This document shows, in pieces, positions 31,338 through 39,380 of a stretch of 64,000 bases of DNA. Position numbers and translations under genes: made by a program. Source of the DNA: an uncultured Cuneatibacter sp. (GTDB lineage: Bacteria > Bacillota > Clostridia > Lachnospirales > Lachnospiraceae); assembly GCA_934234215.1 (NCBI GenBank), contig CAKQHB010000002.1, positions 1-64,000 on the forward strand, given 5' to 3'. Under the pieces are notes generated by a model. It ran no database searches. It worked only from the letters and a program-made list of their open reading frames with translations, and was not told where the DNA came from. Each line of letters starts with the position of its first letter. Position 1 is the stretch's first letter.

Positions 31338-32546
31338 ATGAACAGGCTGATTTTTCATGTGGATGTGAATAGTGCGTTTTTGTCGTGGGAAGCGGCAAAG
31401 CGGGTTAAGGAGGGACTCCCGGATTTGCGGGAGATCCCTTCCTGCATTGGTGGAGATCCGAAAAAACGGACGAGCATCGTTGTGGCAAAATCAGTTCCGG
31501 CAAAAGCATTTGGCGTGCAGACCGGAGAGCCGGTGTCAATGGCGTTGCGGAAATGTCCGAATCTGGTCTGTGTGCAGAGTGATTTTAAGCTGTATCAGAA
31601 ATGTTCCAGAGCATTCAAGGATATTTGTGCTTCGTACGCGCCGGTGATGGAGTCTTTTTCTATTGATGAAGTGTTTCTCGATATGAGCGGTACAGAGCTG
31701 ATCTATCCGGACCCGGTGGCGACTGCCCATGAGATCAAAGACCGGATTCACAGAGAACTGGGCTTTACGGTCAATGTGGGGATTTCGGTGAATAAACTGT
31801 TGGCGAAGATGGCGTCGGATTTCGAAAAGCCGGATCGGGTCCATACATTGTATCCGGAAGAAATTTCGGAAAAAATGTGGCCGTTGCCGGTGCGGGATCT
31901 TTTGTTTCTGGGAAAAGCATCGGAAAAACGCCTGATGGAAAATGGAATTCGCACGATTGGAGACCTGGCGCACTGCAAAGAATCCGAAGTGCAGGCGCTG
32001 CTGGGAGAAAAAGCCGGACATCAGCTGTACCGCTATGCAAATGGCCTGGATGATTCGCCGGTGAAAGCAGAACGGGACGAGGCAAAGGGAATCAGCGTGG
32101 AGAGCACATTTGAGGAAGATATTATGTCGTTCGAGCAGGCATTTCCTATTTTGCTCAGGCAATGTGATATCGTGGCATCGCGGATGCGTAAAGACGGGAA
32201 GAAGTGTAACTGCGTGACGGTGTATTTCCGGACGCTGGAATTTCGAAATCGCTCGCATCAGCGCCGACTGGAAAATGCAACTGATGTGACGGATGAGATT
32301 TACGGACAGGTGAAGCAGCTGTTTCAGGAATCGTGGAAGGGAGAGCCGCTGCGTCTGATAGGCGTATCGCTGACCGGATTGACAGAGGAAGCCTTTGAAC
32401 AGTTGTCGCTGTTTGATGATCCGAAGAGTAAGGAACAGCAGAAAAAGCTGGACGAGGCGCTGGACAGCATACGCAAAAAGTTTGGAAATGACAAAATTAC
32501 TCGCGCCAGCACCATGAACATCCGAAACCGGAAGTATGATGACTGA
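31338..32546 (+). CDS. dinB: DNA polymerase IV (Y family)
   Basis: A 402-aa Y-family translesion polymerase. Catalytic acids are in the first motif FHVDVNSAFLS and in SIDEVFLDMSG (near residue 107); VVAKSVPAKAFGVQTGEP is the finger region, VGISVNKLLAKMASDFEKP follows the palm, and the little-finger domain ends near KNRKYDD. A beta-clamp motif is likely in QLSLFDD near residue 354. It copies across damaged bases. Placement behind the LexA-like box at 30563-30576 fits SOS control. It ends 23 bp before a convergent DegV gene. Confidence 0.95.
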   Translation: MNRLIFHVDVNSAFLSWEAAKRVKEGLPDLREIPSCIGGDPKKRTSIVVAKSVPAKAFGVQTGEPVSMALRKCPNLVCVQSDFKLYQKCSRAFKDICASYAPVMESFSIDEVFLDMSGTELIYPDPVATAHEIKDRIHRELGFTVNVGISVNKLLAKMASDFEKPDRVHTLYPEEISEKMWPLPVRDLLFLGKASEKRLMENGIRTIGDLAHCKESEVQALLGEKAGHQLYRYANGLDDSPVKAERDEAKGISVESTFEEDIMSFEQAFPILLRQCDIVASRMRKDGKKCNCVTVYFRTLEFRNRSHQRRLENATDVTDEIYGQVKQLFQESWKGEPLRLIGVSLTGLTEEAFEQLSLFDDPKSKEQQKKLDEALDSIRKKFGNDKITRASTMNIRNRKYDD

Positions 32547-32569
32547 CGCGAGCAAAATAGCGGGAGTGA

Positions 32570-33418
32570 TTATTTTTTACCAAAGAAAGCAACACCGATG
32601 GCACCGGGACCGATATGGGTGCCGATAACGCTGCCGAGGGCATATTCCGGCACTTCAGCGGTATCATTTTCCCAGATGCGGCGGCTGTCCTGAATATATT
32701 TTTTTAGCACAGTATCATTCAGACCGGACCATACTGTGCCGTAGGGCATGGAAAAATCAATGCCGCCGGTCTTTTCGATGAGGGATGTCAGCAGGTTGTT
32801 GACACGCTTGGAGCCAAGCGCTTTGCCAATGAGACGCACTTCTCCGTCGATGATGCTGATAACCGGTTTGATGGACATCAGTTCTCCGGCAAATGCGACA
32901 CCAGCGGAGATACGACCGCCCTTTTTCAAATATTCCAGAGTATCCAGCACGGCAATCAGTTGAATGCGGTGTTTTTTTTCTTCTAATTCCGCAACGATCT
33001 CTTCCGCGGAAAATCCCTGCTCACGAAGATTATGCGCGAGTTCACACACGAGACGTTCACCGATGCAGGCGTTCAGACTGTCTACAACATACACATGCTC
33101 AAATTCCTCAGCTGCGGTGACAGCGGAAAAATATGTTCCGGACAGCTTGGAAGACAGCGTGATAACGATGACTTCAGAGCCGTCTGCAGTCAGTTCTTCC
33201 AGCTTTTCTGAGAAGCGATAGGGATTGACCTGGCTGGTGGTGGGCAGTACATCACTCTCGATGAGGCGATTGAAAAACTGCTCCGGCAACAGATCGACAC
33301 CGTCAAAAAACTGCTCTTCTCCAAAGCTTACGATCAGTGGGATCAGTTCATAGCCTTTTGCTTTTGCTTCCTCGGCACTGATATCAGAACCGGAATCTAC
33401 TAAAATTTTGATAGCCAT
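32570..33418 (-). CDS. DegV family fatty-acid-binding protein
   Basis: A 282-aa DegV protein: ILVDSGSDISAEEA at the N-terminus, LPTTSQVNP near residue 58, VITLSSKLSGTYFSA near residue 84, DSLNACIGERL near 112, and LEYLKKGGRISAG near 156. DegV proteins (FakB) hold a fatty acid for the kinase FakA, which activates exogenous fatty acid for phospholipid synthesis. The AGGAGG site (33448-33453) is 29 bases from the ATG, and a 6-bp hairpin (33429-33444) lies between them; a stop closes the frame just upstream, so this ATG is the first available. A second DegV gene lies at 35.0 kb. Confidence 0.92.
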   Translation of the reverse strand: MAIKILVDSGSDISAEEAKAKGYELIPLIVSFGEEQFFDGVDLLPEQFFNRLIESDVLPTTSQVNPYRFSEKLEELTADGSEVIVITLSSKLSGTYFSAVTAAEEFEHVYVVDSLNACIGERLVCELAHNLREQGFSAEEIVAELEEKKHRIQLIAVLDTLEYLKKGGRISAGVAFAGELMSIKPVISIIDGEVRLIGKALGSKRVNNLLTSLIEKTGGIDFSMPYGTVWSGLNDTVLKKYIQDSRRIWENDTAEVPEYALGSVIGTHIGPGAIGVAFFGKK

Positions 33419-33493
33419 ATTTATTTTTCGATTTCAAAAAATCGATTCCTCCTAATTCTTCATCGCACTCATTTCGAGCGCGGAACTTGGAAG

Positions 33494-33523
33494 AGCATAG
33501 CACACAAGAGTTGACTTGTCAAC
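33494..33523 (-). promoter_or_regulatory. Promoter of the DegV gene with palindromic operator
   Basis: Minus strand: TTGACA (33517-33522), 17 bp, TATGCT (33494-33499). GTTGAC-TT-GTCAAC (33510-33523) is a perfect palindrome over the -35, and a further GTCAAC half-site lies at 33539-33544. The pattern recalls fatty-acid regulators of the FabT type, which suits a FakB-like gene. Confidence 0.65.
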
Positions 33524-33548
33524 AAAAATATAAGACAGGTCAACAACT

Positions 33549-33619
33549 CCGCCGCAGTGCGATCCACGCGGAGCGCTTTTTTGCTTTATAGGAAATGCAA
33601 CGCAATTTCCTATAAAGTA
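33549..33619 (-). repeat. Dispersed structured repeat, copy 4 (truncated)
   Basis: On the minus strand this copy begins at the end of the GH105 terminator T-tract and contains hairpin A, the linker and the left half of hairpin B (to CTGCGGCGG), then stops. The DegV promoter region begins right after. The right half of hairpin B and all of hairpin C are missing. Confidence 0.85.
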
Positions 33620-33623
33620 AAAA

Positions 33624-33654
33624 AACTGCACGCCGAGGAGCTCAGCGTGCAGTT
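33624..33654 (-). terminator. Terminator of the GH105 gene
   Basis: AACTGCACGC (33624-33633) pairs with GCGTGCAGTT (33645-33654); on the minus strand a run of seven T residues follows, leading directly into repeat copy 4. Confidence 0.88.
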
Positions 33655-33686
33655 GAAAAATTTAGAGTTAATTCCGTATAGAAGGA

Positions 33687-34802
33687 TCAGTGCAATGCCT
33701 CGATCAGTGCAACAAGGGTCAGAGCCTGGCCATAAGCCATCGGGTGAATGCCGATGCCCTTGTAGTGCTCTGCGTTCATGCCCATTGCAGTACCGGCAGA
33801 TACGTTCAGAACAGTACCATCGGTGTCGATGTTGTCACACAGAGCCTCGATCGCCTTGTTTGCGCACTCGGCATAGCTTTCGTCCAGAATCCCCAGCTTT
33901 ACGCCGCGCAGCAGACCAGCAGCGATTGCTGCGGAACCGGAAGTTTCCAGATAAGAAGTCGGATCGTCCAGAATGGTGTGGAACAGTCCGGATTCATCCT
34001 GCAGGTTGCGAAGGGTAGCGGCGTGGGTGCGGAAGGTGTCAACGATGAACTGACGAGTTCCGGCATCCAGATCGGTTGCATGCTCTAAGAAAATGGTAAC
34101 ACCCAGAGTGAACCAGGAGTTTCCTCTGTTCCAGAAGATGCCGCCGAAGTTATCATTTCTCAGGAAGCTGAATCCATGATACAGCAGGCCGTTGTTCTTG
34201 CAGTACAGGTACTTGATATGTACGAGCATCTGGTGAACAGCCTCCGCCTTCCAGGTTTCGTTGTTGTAACGGTTGCCCATCTGCTGCAGGAACAGGACAG
34301 CCATGAACATGGTATCTGCCCACAGTTCCTGATCGTTCAGCATAACGCCGTTGCGGTTGCCGATGGCGCTGGTTACATGCTGGAAGCCGCCGTCGGTGGT
34401 CTTCGGCAGACCATTGATCAGCCAGTCAGCGCGATCCTTACACAGCTGCTCGTATTCCGGGAAGTCCGGCAGCTGATCCATCACCTGAACCAGTGTCAGG
34501 AAAGGAGCCGTGGTATTGATGTTTTTGGACGGAAGTCCACGGTCGATGTTGCCGCGGTACCAGTTCTGCAGGAACTCGTTGAAACGACCATCCTTATAGT
34601 AAGCCTGCAGCATGCACAGTCCGTACAGACCGATACCCTGCGGCCAGTCCCACTCTTCAATACCAAAATCACGGGCGATATTACCGGTAGTCGTTGCCTC
34701 TTCTACAGAGATGTTCTTATCGCTGTCGTAGTCAGCGCCGCCCAGATGGATGAGCTTGTCCATCACAAGCTGAATTTTCTGTTCCAATACTTCGTTTGTC
34801 AT
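33687..34802 (-). CDS. GH88/GH105 unsaturated glycuronyl hydrolase
   Basis: A 371-aa (alpha/alpha)6-barrel enzyme of the GH105 (YteR/YesR) family, which removes the unsaturated uronic acid left by rhamnogalacturonan or other lyases. Landmarks are EEWDWPQGIGLYGL near residue 48, MLNDQELWADTMFMAVLFL near residue 155 with the catalytic Asp in the WADT segment, FWNRGNSWFTLG near residue 213, and SAIAAGLLRG near 290. No signal peptide, so it works on imported oligosaccharides. The start at 34802 has AGGAGG nine bases upstream; the frame runs on upstream only by chance. It has its own promoter with an operator-like palindrome. Confidence 0.92.
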   Translation of the reverse strand: MTNEVLEQKIQLVMDKLIHLGGADYDSDKNISVEEATTTGNIARDFGIEEWDWPQGIGLYGLCMLQAYYKDGRFNEFLQNWYRGNIDRGLPSKNINTTAPFLTLVQVMDQLPDFPEYEQLCKDRADWLINGLPKTTDGGFQHVTSAIGNRNGVMLNDQELWADTMFMAVLFLQQMGNRYNNETWKAEAVHQMLVHIKYLYCKNNGLLYHGFSFLRNDNFGGIFWNRGNSWFTLGVTIFLEHATDLDAGTRQFIVDTFRTHAATLRNLQDESGLFHTILDDPTSYLETSGSAAIAAGLLRGVKLGILDESYAECANKAIEALCDNIDTDGTVLNVSAGTAMGMNAEHYKGIGIHPMAYGQALTLVALIEALH

Positions 34803-34821
34803 GGGATATTTTCCTCCTGAA

Positions 34822-34838
34822 TCGATCAATATGATCGA
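34822..34838 (-). promoter_or_regulatory. Palindromic operator in the GH105 leader
   Basis: TCGATCA-ATA-TGATCGA is a perfect palindrome with 7-bp arms between the -10 and the ribosome site, suited to a repressor of this single gene. Confidence 0.5.
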
Positions 34839-34854
34839 AATTTGTTCTGATACA

Positions 34855-34883
34855 ACTATAACAAATGCCTTGTATTCTGTCAA
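34855..34883 (-). promoter_or_regulatory. Promoter of the GH105 gene
   Basis: Minus strand TTGACA (34878-34883), 17 bp, TATAGT (34855-34860), close to consensus. Confidence 0.75.
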
Positions 34884-34949
34884 TCTCCGAGTGAGACAAG
34901 TTGCAGAAACCGTCTTTATTTGCATGAAAAGAGTCCGGATTTTTTTCGA

Positions 34950-34978
34950 GTGACAAAAGCAGGAAAATAAGGTAAAAT
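34950..34978 (+). promoter_or_regulatory. Promoter of the second DegV gene
   Basis: GTGACA (34950-34955), 17 bp, TAAAAT (34973-34978), about 50 bases before the start codon. Confidence 0.55.
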
Positions 34979-35030
34979 AAAAAGAGCATTTACAAAAAAG
35001 AACTGAAATGCGAGAAGGACGAGGGACTGC

Positions 35031-35849
35031 ATGAGAGGATTTGTAGTATTCACAGATGGAAATACAGATATACCGGCAGAGTATCAGAGCCGTGTCGAGA
35101 TGCTGCCGCAGTATTATTATTTTAACCCGGACGAGTTGTACGGAGATGAGAAGGTGCTGGATCGTGACACCTACTTTAAGACGCTGGAGACGACGAGAGC
35201 GTACACGGCAGGCTGCAACCCGGATCTGGTTCACAGAAAGTTTGAGAAGGTTTTGAAAGAGGGAAAAGACATTGTCTGCATCACGTTTTCCTCTGAGATG
35301 AGTGGCAGTTATAATACGATCTGTGTTGTTGCATCTGAACTGCAGGAGGAGTATCCCGATGCAGTGATTGAAGTCATTGATTCCCGGAGTGCGACGCTTG
35401 GAACCGCTTTTTTATGTCTGGACGCACTGGATGCTGCAGACGCAGGCAAATCTGCATCGGAGGCAGCGCAGATCGTGAGAGAGCGTCTGGAAAAGATCGA
35501 GATTTATTTTCTGGTGGATGAGTTTAAATATCTGGTACAGGGTGGACGCGTTTCCCCGACCGTTGGTAAGATTGGTGATATTCTGAGCATTAAGCCGATT
35601 CTGACAATTCAGGATGGAAAGATCGTTCTGTTTAAGAAAGTTCGTGGACAGAACATGGCATTCAAGTCCATCAAAGAGATGGTGGATGCGCAGGAGAACG
35701 CCCGTGTCGGTGCAATCTATGTACACAGTCAGGAGTTGTTTGACAAGTGTGTGAAGGCAGTACCCTGCGAGACGGATATTAAGCTGAATCTGATTATTTC
35801 CTCTCATGTAGGTCCGAGAACGACCGGTATCGCCATCGAGCGGAAATAA
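35031..35849 (+). CDS. DegV family fatty-acid-binding protein (second copy)
   Basis: A 272-aa DegV protein with VVFTDGNTDIPAEY at the N-terminus, YTAGCNPDLVHRKF near residue 58, ITFSSEMSGSYNTI near residue 85, DSRSATLGTAFL near 117, EFKYLVQGGRVSPTVGKI near 164 and ISSHVGPRTTGIAI at the end. The two DegV genes in the window are clearly different in sequence, which suggests binding of different fatty acids, as for FakB1 and FakB2. Here a GCNP replaces the usual TSQP-like turn. AGGG precedes the start. Single gene with its own promoter and terminator. Confidence 0.92.
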   Translation: MRGFVVFTDGNTDIPAEYQSRVEMLPQYYYFNPDELYGDEKVLDRDTYFKTLETTRAYTAGCNPDLVHRKFEKVLKEGKDIVCITFSSEMSGSYNTICVVASELQEEYPDAVIEVIDSRSATLGTAFLCLDALDAADAGKSASEAAQIVRERLEKIEIYFLVDEFKYLVQGGRVSPTVGKIGDILSIKPILTIQDGKIVLFKKVRGQNMAFKSIKEMVDAQENARVGAIYVHSQELFDKCVKAVPCETDIKLNLIISSHVGPRTTGIAIERK

Positions 35850-35865
35850 AGAAAAGAACGATCAA

Positions 35866-35899
35866 AAGCGGAGGGGAGAGTGGTCTGCCTCCGCTTTTT
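35866..35899 (+). terminator. Terminator of the second DegV gene
   Basis: AAGCGGAG (35866-35873) pairs with CTCCGCTT (35889-35896), followed by T residues. Repeat copy 5 begins about five bases later. Confidence 0.85.
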
Positions 35900-35903
35900 C
35901 TTT

Positions 35904-36040
35904 ACTTTATAGGAAATTGCGTCGCATTTCCTAGAAAGTAAAGAAAAACGCTACGCGTGGATCGCACTGCGGCGGAAAAGAATTTGTCGCTTCGCGACCC
36001 GCCGCAGGCGGAGAATCCTGCATCGCAGGATTCTATTATT
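35904..36040 (+). repeat. Dispersed structured repeat, copy 5 (full length)
   Basis: About 137 bp. Hairpin A starts ACTTTATAG rather than GCTTTATAG, and the opposite arm ends in AGAAAGTA, so the outer pair changes from G-C to A-T style and stays paired. Hairpin C has loop ATC in place of TTT. It lies between the DegV terminator and the molybdoenzyme operon. Confidence 0.88.
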
Positions 36041-36064
36041 ATTAGGAGCAGGAAGGAGCAAAAG

Positions 36065-36505
36065 ATGTCATTTGGATTTGTATTCCGGGAAGAGGATTGC
36101 ATCGGCTGCGGCGCGTGTCAGATCGCGTGTAAGGATGCGAACAATCTGCCGGTGGGAGTGTTCTTTCGGCGGGTTAAAACGACGGAGAAGATGACGGAGC
36201 AGGGGCTGGTCTGTCACTTTGTGATGGAGTCCTGCAGACATTGTGAAAATCCTCACTGTTTGAATGCCTGTCCCCACGATGCAATTTTAAAAGGGCAGGA
36301 CGGCGCTGTGCGGATCCTGTCGGCAAGCTGTACCGGATGTGGCGCCTGTGTGCGGGCGTGTCCGTTTGAGATGATCTCGCTGCTAAAAACAGGAAGGGAA
36401 TCCTGTGCGGCAAAGTGTGATTCCTGTCTGGCGCTGCGCCTTGCAGGAAAGGAACCGGCGTGTGTGGCTGCCTGTATGACAGGAGCGCTTACGCTGCAAA
36501 AGTGA
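36065..36505 (+). CDS. Four-cluster ferredoxin subunit of a molybdopterin oxidoreductase (DmsB-like)
   Basis: A 146-aa electron-transfer subunit with sixteen Cys in the four groups expected for four [4Fe-4S] clusters: CIGCGACQIAC near residue 12, CRHCENPHCLNAC near residue 60, CTGCGACVRACP near residue 90, and CAAKCDSC with later ACVAAC near 120-140. It is shorter than DmsB (about 205 aa) and lacks its C-terminal extension. No Tat signal. The ATG at 36065 follows GGAGC; the upstream frame overlaps the dispersed repeat. It lies 19 bp before the catalytic subunit. No membrane anchor (DmsC-like) is encoded nearby, so the electron donor is unclear. Confidence 0.9.
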   Translation: MSFGFVFREEDCIGCGACQIACKDANNLPVGVFFRRVKTTEKMTEQGLVCHFVMESCRHCENPHCLNACPHDAILKGQDGAVRILSASCTGCGACVRACPFEMISLLKTGRESCAAKCDSCLALRLAGKEPACVAACMTGALTLQK

Positions 36506-36524
36506 TCTGCGGAGGAAAGAAGCG

Positions 36525-39380
36525 ATGAGAGAAAAAAAAGAAGAACAGGCACGCAGATGCTACGGACGATTGCTGGCAGCATGCTCCGGATATGAGCAGG
36601 CGACAAAGTGCAGGATCCAGCCGTGTCCGTCCAGAGAGACTTACGAAGCGATTTTCTACGGGACAAATGCAGACATCTATGTGCCGCTCTGGGCATCCGC
36701 CTGCACCGATCAGGGAAAGCTTCTGCTGAACCAGACGACATTGGAGGTGATCTGCTTCTATAAAAAATATGGCTATTCCTATGTGAAGATCGATCATCAG
36801 CCCGCAGATTTTGTCGGCGAGATGTTTCGCTTTTTCTTGTATCTGACCGAAGGAATCATAGCGGCAAAAGAGAAGGCAAATCCGGGGGAGCAGAGCAGGC
36901 TGGAAGCTGCGCGGGAGCAGTTCCGCCAGAAGTTTTTGTTCCCGGTACTGCAGGCGATGAAAGATGCGATTCAGACGCAGTTACAGACAGAGGCCGGTGC
37001 GTGGATGAAGGAAATGATACGTCTGGCGGAGTCTGAATGTGACCTGTCGGAGTGTGAGGATGCGTGGGATTCTCTTCTGGATGCAGAGACGAAAAAACTG
37101 TGTGAGACGGTGGAACAGCAGGGGATCGGAGCGGCAATTCCGGTGGAAGAGCCGCGGGAGATTCTGACGGCCGGAGGAAATAACTGCGGAGGAAAGTGCG
37201 TGATCTGTCCGACCGTGCAGGAAGGATGCATGCTGCGGATCGAGACGGATACTTCGGATCGACACCCGCAGATCAAAGCCTGCTCCAGAGGACATGCCTA
37301 CCGCAAGACATTTTTGCATGCGGAACGCCTGAAATACCCAATGAAGCGCATCGGCGAGCGGGGAGAAGGACGGTTTGAGCGGATCAGCTGGGACGAGGCG
37401 GCAGAGCTCATCAGCTCTGAATGGATCCGGATTCGGGATACTTACGGACCGGCATCGCGCTATATGCTGTACGGTGCAGGCGTGACGGGTGTTTTGCGTC
37501 CGTCGAAGATGGCGAAGCGTCTGCTATCGTTAGATGGAGGCTATCTGGATTATTATAATAGCTACAGCAGCGCCTGCTCCAATTATGTGACACCCTATAT
37601 CTATGGACAGCTCAAAGCTGGAAATGGATTTTCAGACGTATTGAATACCAATTATCTGATCCTCTGGGGACACAATCCGGCGGAGACGATCTTTGGAACA
37701 GAGACGAATGTTTATCTGGCAAAGTTAAAGAAAAAAGGCGTTCCGATCATCGTCATTGACCCGCGGTGCAGCAATACGGCGGCACAGCGGGGCATGACCT
37801 GGGTGCCGATCCGCCCGGGCACCGACAGTGCGCTGGCGGATGGCATGGCGTATGTGATCTGGTCGGAGGGACTGCTGGATCAGCATTTTCTGGACACCTA
37901 TTGTGTGGGATTTGATGAAGCACATCTTCCGGAGGGAGCGCCAGCCGGAGCGAGCTATGAAAGTTACCTGCGGGGCCGCTCAGATGGCATTCCGAAGACA
38001 CCGGAATGGGCGGAGGCAATCTGCGGTGTCCCGGCAGAACAGATTCGAAAGATCGCACGGGATTATGCAAATGCAAAGCCGGGCTGTCTGCTGCCGGGAC
38101 TTGGCCTGCAGCGGACGAGGAACGGCGAGCAGGGAGTTCGAAGCACTGCTCTTTTATGCTGCATGACCGGTAACGTGGGAGTTTCCGGAGGCGGAACCGG
38201 GGCAGCAGTGAGCTTTGGAACGCATCGCACCGTATCATTTCCGGAACCGAAAAATCCGTTTCCGGGACAGATTCCGGTTTTTTTATGGACAAAGGCCATT
38301 GAGCATGCGACAGAGATGGATTTCAGGAACGATGGCGTGAAGGGCGTAGATCATTTGCCGTGCAATCTGAAAATGTTATTCTCGCTGGCGGGCAACACAC
38401 TGATCAACCAGCACTCGGATATCCGGGATACGGAGCGGATTCTGAAAGATACATCGAAATGTGAGTTTATCGTAGTATCGGATATTTTCATGACGCCCAG
38501 TGCACGATATGCGGATGTGCTGCTTCCGGCAACGTCGGTGTTTGAAACGTCAAATCTGAATTCTCCGTGGAGGGGCAGTAATTTCTTATTGTGTAACAAT
38601 CAGGTGATCGATCCGATTTTTGACTGTCGTTTCGAGTGGGAGTGGCTGAAAGAAGTGGCAAAGCATCTGGGACTTTATGAAGAATTTACGGAGGGAGAAC
38701 CGGATCTTTCCGTGTGGATGCGGAGACTCTATGAGGAGAACCGCAAGCTGGAGCCGATGCTGCCGGATTATGAGACGTTTCGGAGAGAGGGAGGTTTTCA
38801 GTATCCGGAGGAGCAGATTGTCGCATTTTCAGAGGAAATTGCCCATCCGGAGACAACGCCATTTGCAACGCCATCCGGAAAGATCGAGATTTATTCGGAA
38901 CAGCTGGCGGATTTGGGAATGATTCCGCCGATTCCATGTTATACGCCGGTGGTGGAGGGCGTGGAAGACCCTCTGCGGGAGAAGTATCCGCTGCAGCTCA
39001 TCGGCTACCATACAATCCGTCGTTGTCACAGTGTACATGACAACAACGACTGGTTGGAAGAATTGGACCCGACCAGACTTTGGATTCATCCGGAGGATGC
39101 ATTTTACAGAAATGTGGTAGACGGGGACGAAGTAGAGGTATATAATGACCGTGGTTGTGTGAGATTAAAGGCATTTGTGACGAACCGCATTATGAAGGGA
39201 GTCATTGCGATGTCTCAGGGCGGCTGGTACAAAAAGGCGGCAGATGGAGCAGATATCGGCGGCAGCATCAATGTGCTGACGACGGCGAAGCATCCATCCC
39301 CTCTTGCAAAGGGCAATCCGCAGCATACGAATCTGGCAGAAGTGCGTCTCGCATCTCAGCAAGCAGGAGAGGGCTTATGA
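36525..39380 (+). CDS. Molybdopterin oxidoreductase with N-terminal TorD-like chaperone domain
   Basis: A 951-aa fusion. Residues about 10-190 look like a TorD/DmsD maturation chaperone: YGRLLAACSGYE, AIFYGTNADIYVPLWASA, LNQTTLEVICFYKKYGY and FVGEMFRFFLYL. Residues about 213-951 are a DMSO-reductase-type catalytic subunit: NCGGKCVIC (Cys221, 225, 228), KACSRGHAYRKTF (Cys253), LKYPMKRIGERGEGRFERIS, and SYSSACSNYV where Ser348 aligns with the Mo-ligand Ser176 of DmsA. The C-terminal cap ends in PLAKGNPQHTNLAEV. The first cluster Cys of DmsA is Gly here. There is no Tat signal, so it is probably cytoplasmic, and having its chaperone in the same chain would remove the need for a separate one. Operon order: ferredoxin, this gene, mobA. 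The substrate is unknown. Confidence 0.88.
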   Translation: MREKKEEQARRCYGRLLAACSGYEQATKCRIQPCPSRETYEAIFYGTNADIYVPLWASACTDQGKLLLNQTTLEVICFYKKYGYSYVKIDHQPADFVGEMFRFFLYLTEGIIAAKEKANPGEQSRLEAAREQFRQKFLFPVLQAMKDAIQTQLQTEAGAWMKEMIRLAESECDLSECEDAWDSLLDAETKKLCETVEQQGIGAAIPVEEPREILTAGGNNCGGKCVICPTVQEGCMLRIETDTSDRHPQIKACSRGHAYRKTFLHAERLKYPMKRIGERGEGRFERISWDEAAELISSEWIRIRDTYGPASRYMLYGAGVTGVLRPSKMAKRLLSLDGGYLDYYNSYSSACSNYVTPYIYGQLKAGNGFSDVLNTNYLILWGHNPAETIFGTETNVYLAKLKKKGVPIIVIDPRCSNTAAQRGMTWVPIRPGTDSALADGMAYVIWSEGLLDQHFLDTYCVGFDEAHLPEGAPAGASYESYLRGRSDGIPKTPEWAEAICGVPAEQIRKIARDYANAKPGCLLPGLGLQRTRNGEQGVRSTALLCCMTGNVGVSGGGTGAAVSFGTHRTVSFPEPKNPFPGQIPVFLWTKAIEHATEMDFRNDGVKGVDHLPCNLKMLFSLAGNTLINQHSDIRDTERILKDTSKCEFIVVSDIFMTPSARYADVLLPATSVFETSNLNSPWRGSNFLLCNNQVIDPIFDCRFEWEWLKEVAKHLGLYEEFTEGEPDLSVWMRRLYEENRKLEPMLPDYETFRREGGFQYPEEQIVAFSEEIAHPETTPFATPSGKIEIYSEQLADLGMIPPIPCYTPVVEGVEDPLREKYPLQLIGYHTIRRCHSVHDNNDWLEELDPTRLWIHPEDAFYRNVVDGDEVEVYNDRGCVRLKAFVTNRIMKGVIAMSQGGWYKKAADGADIGGSINVLTTAKHPSPLAKGNPQHTNLAEVRLASQQAGEGL

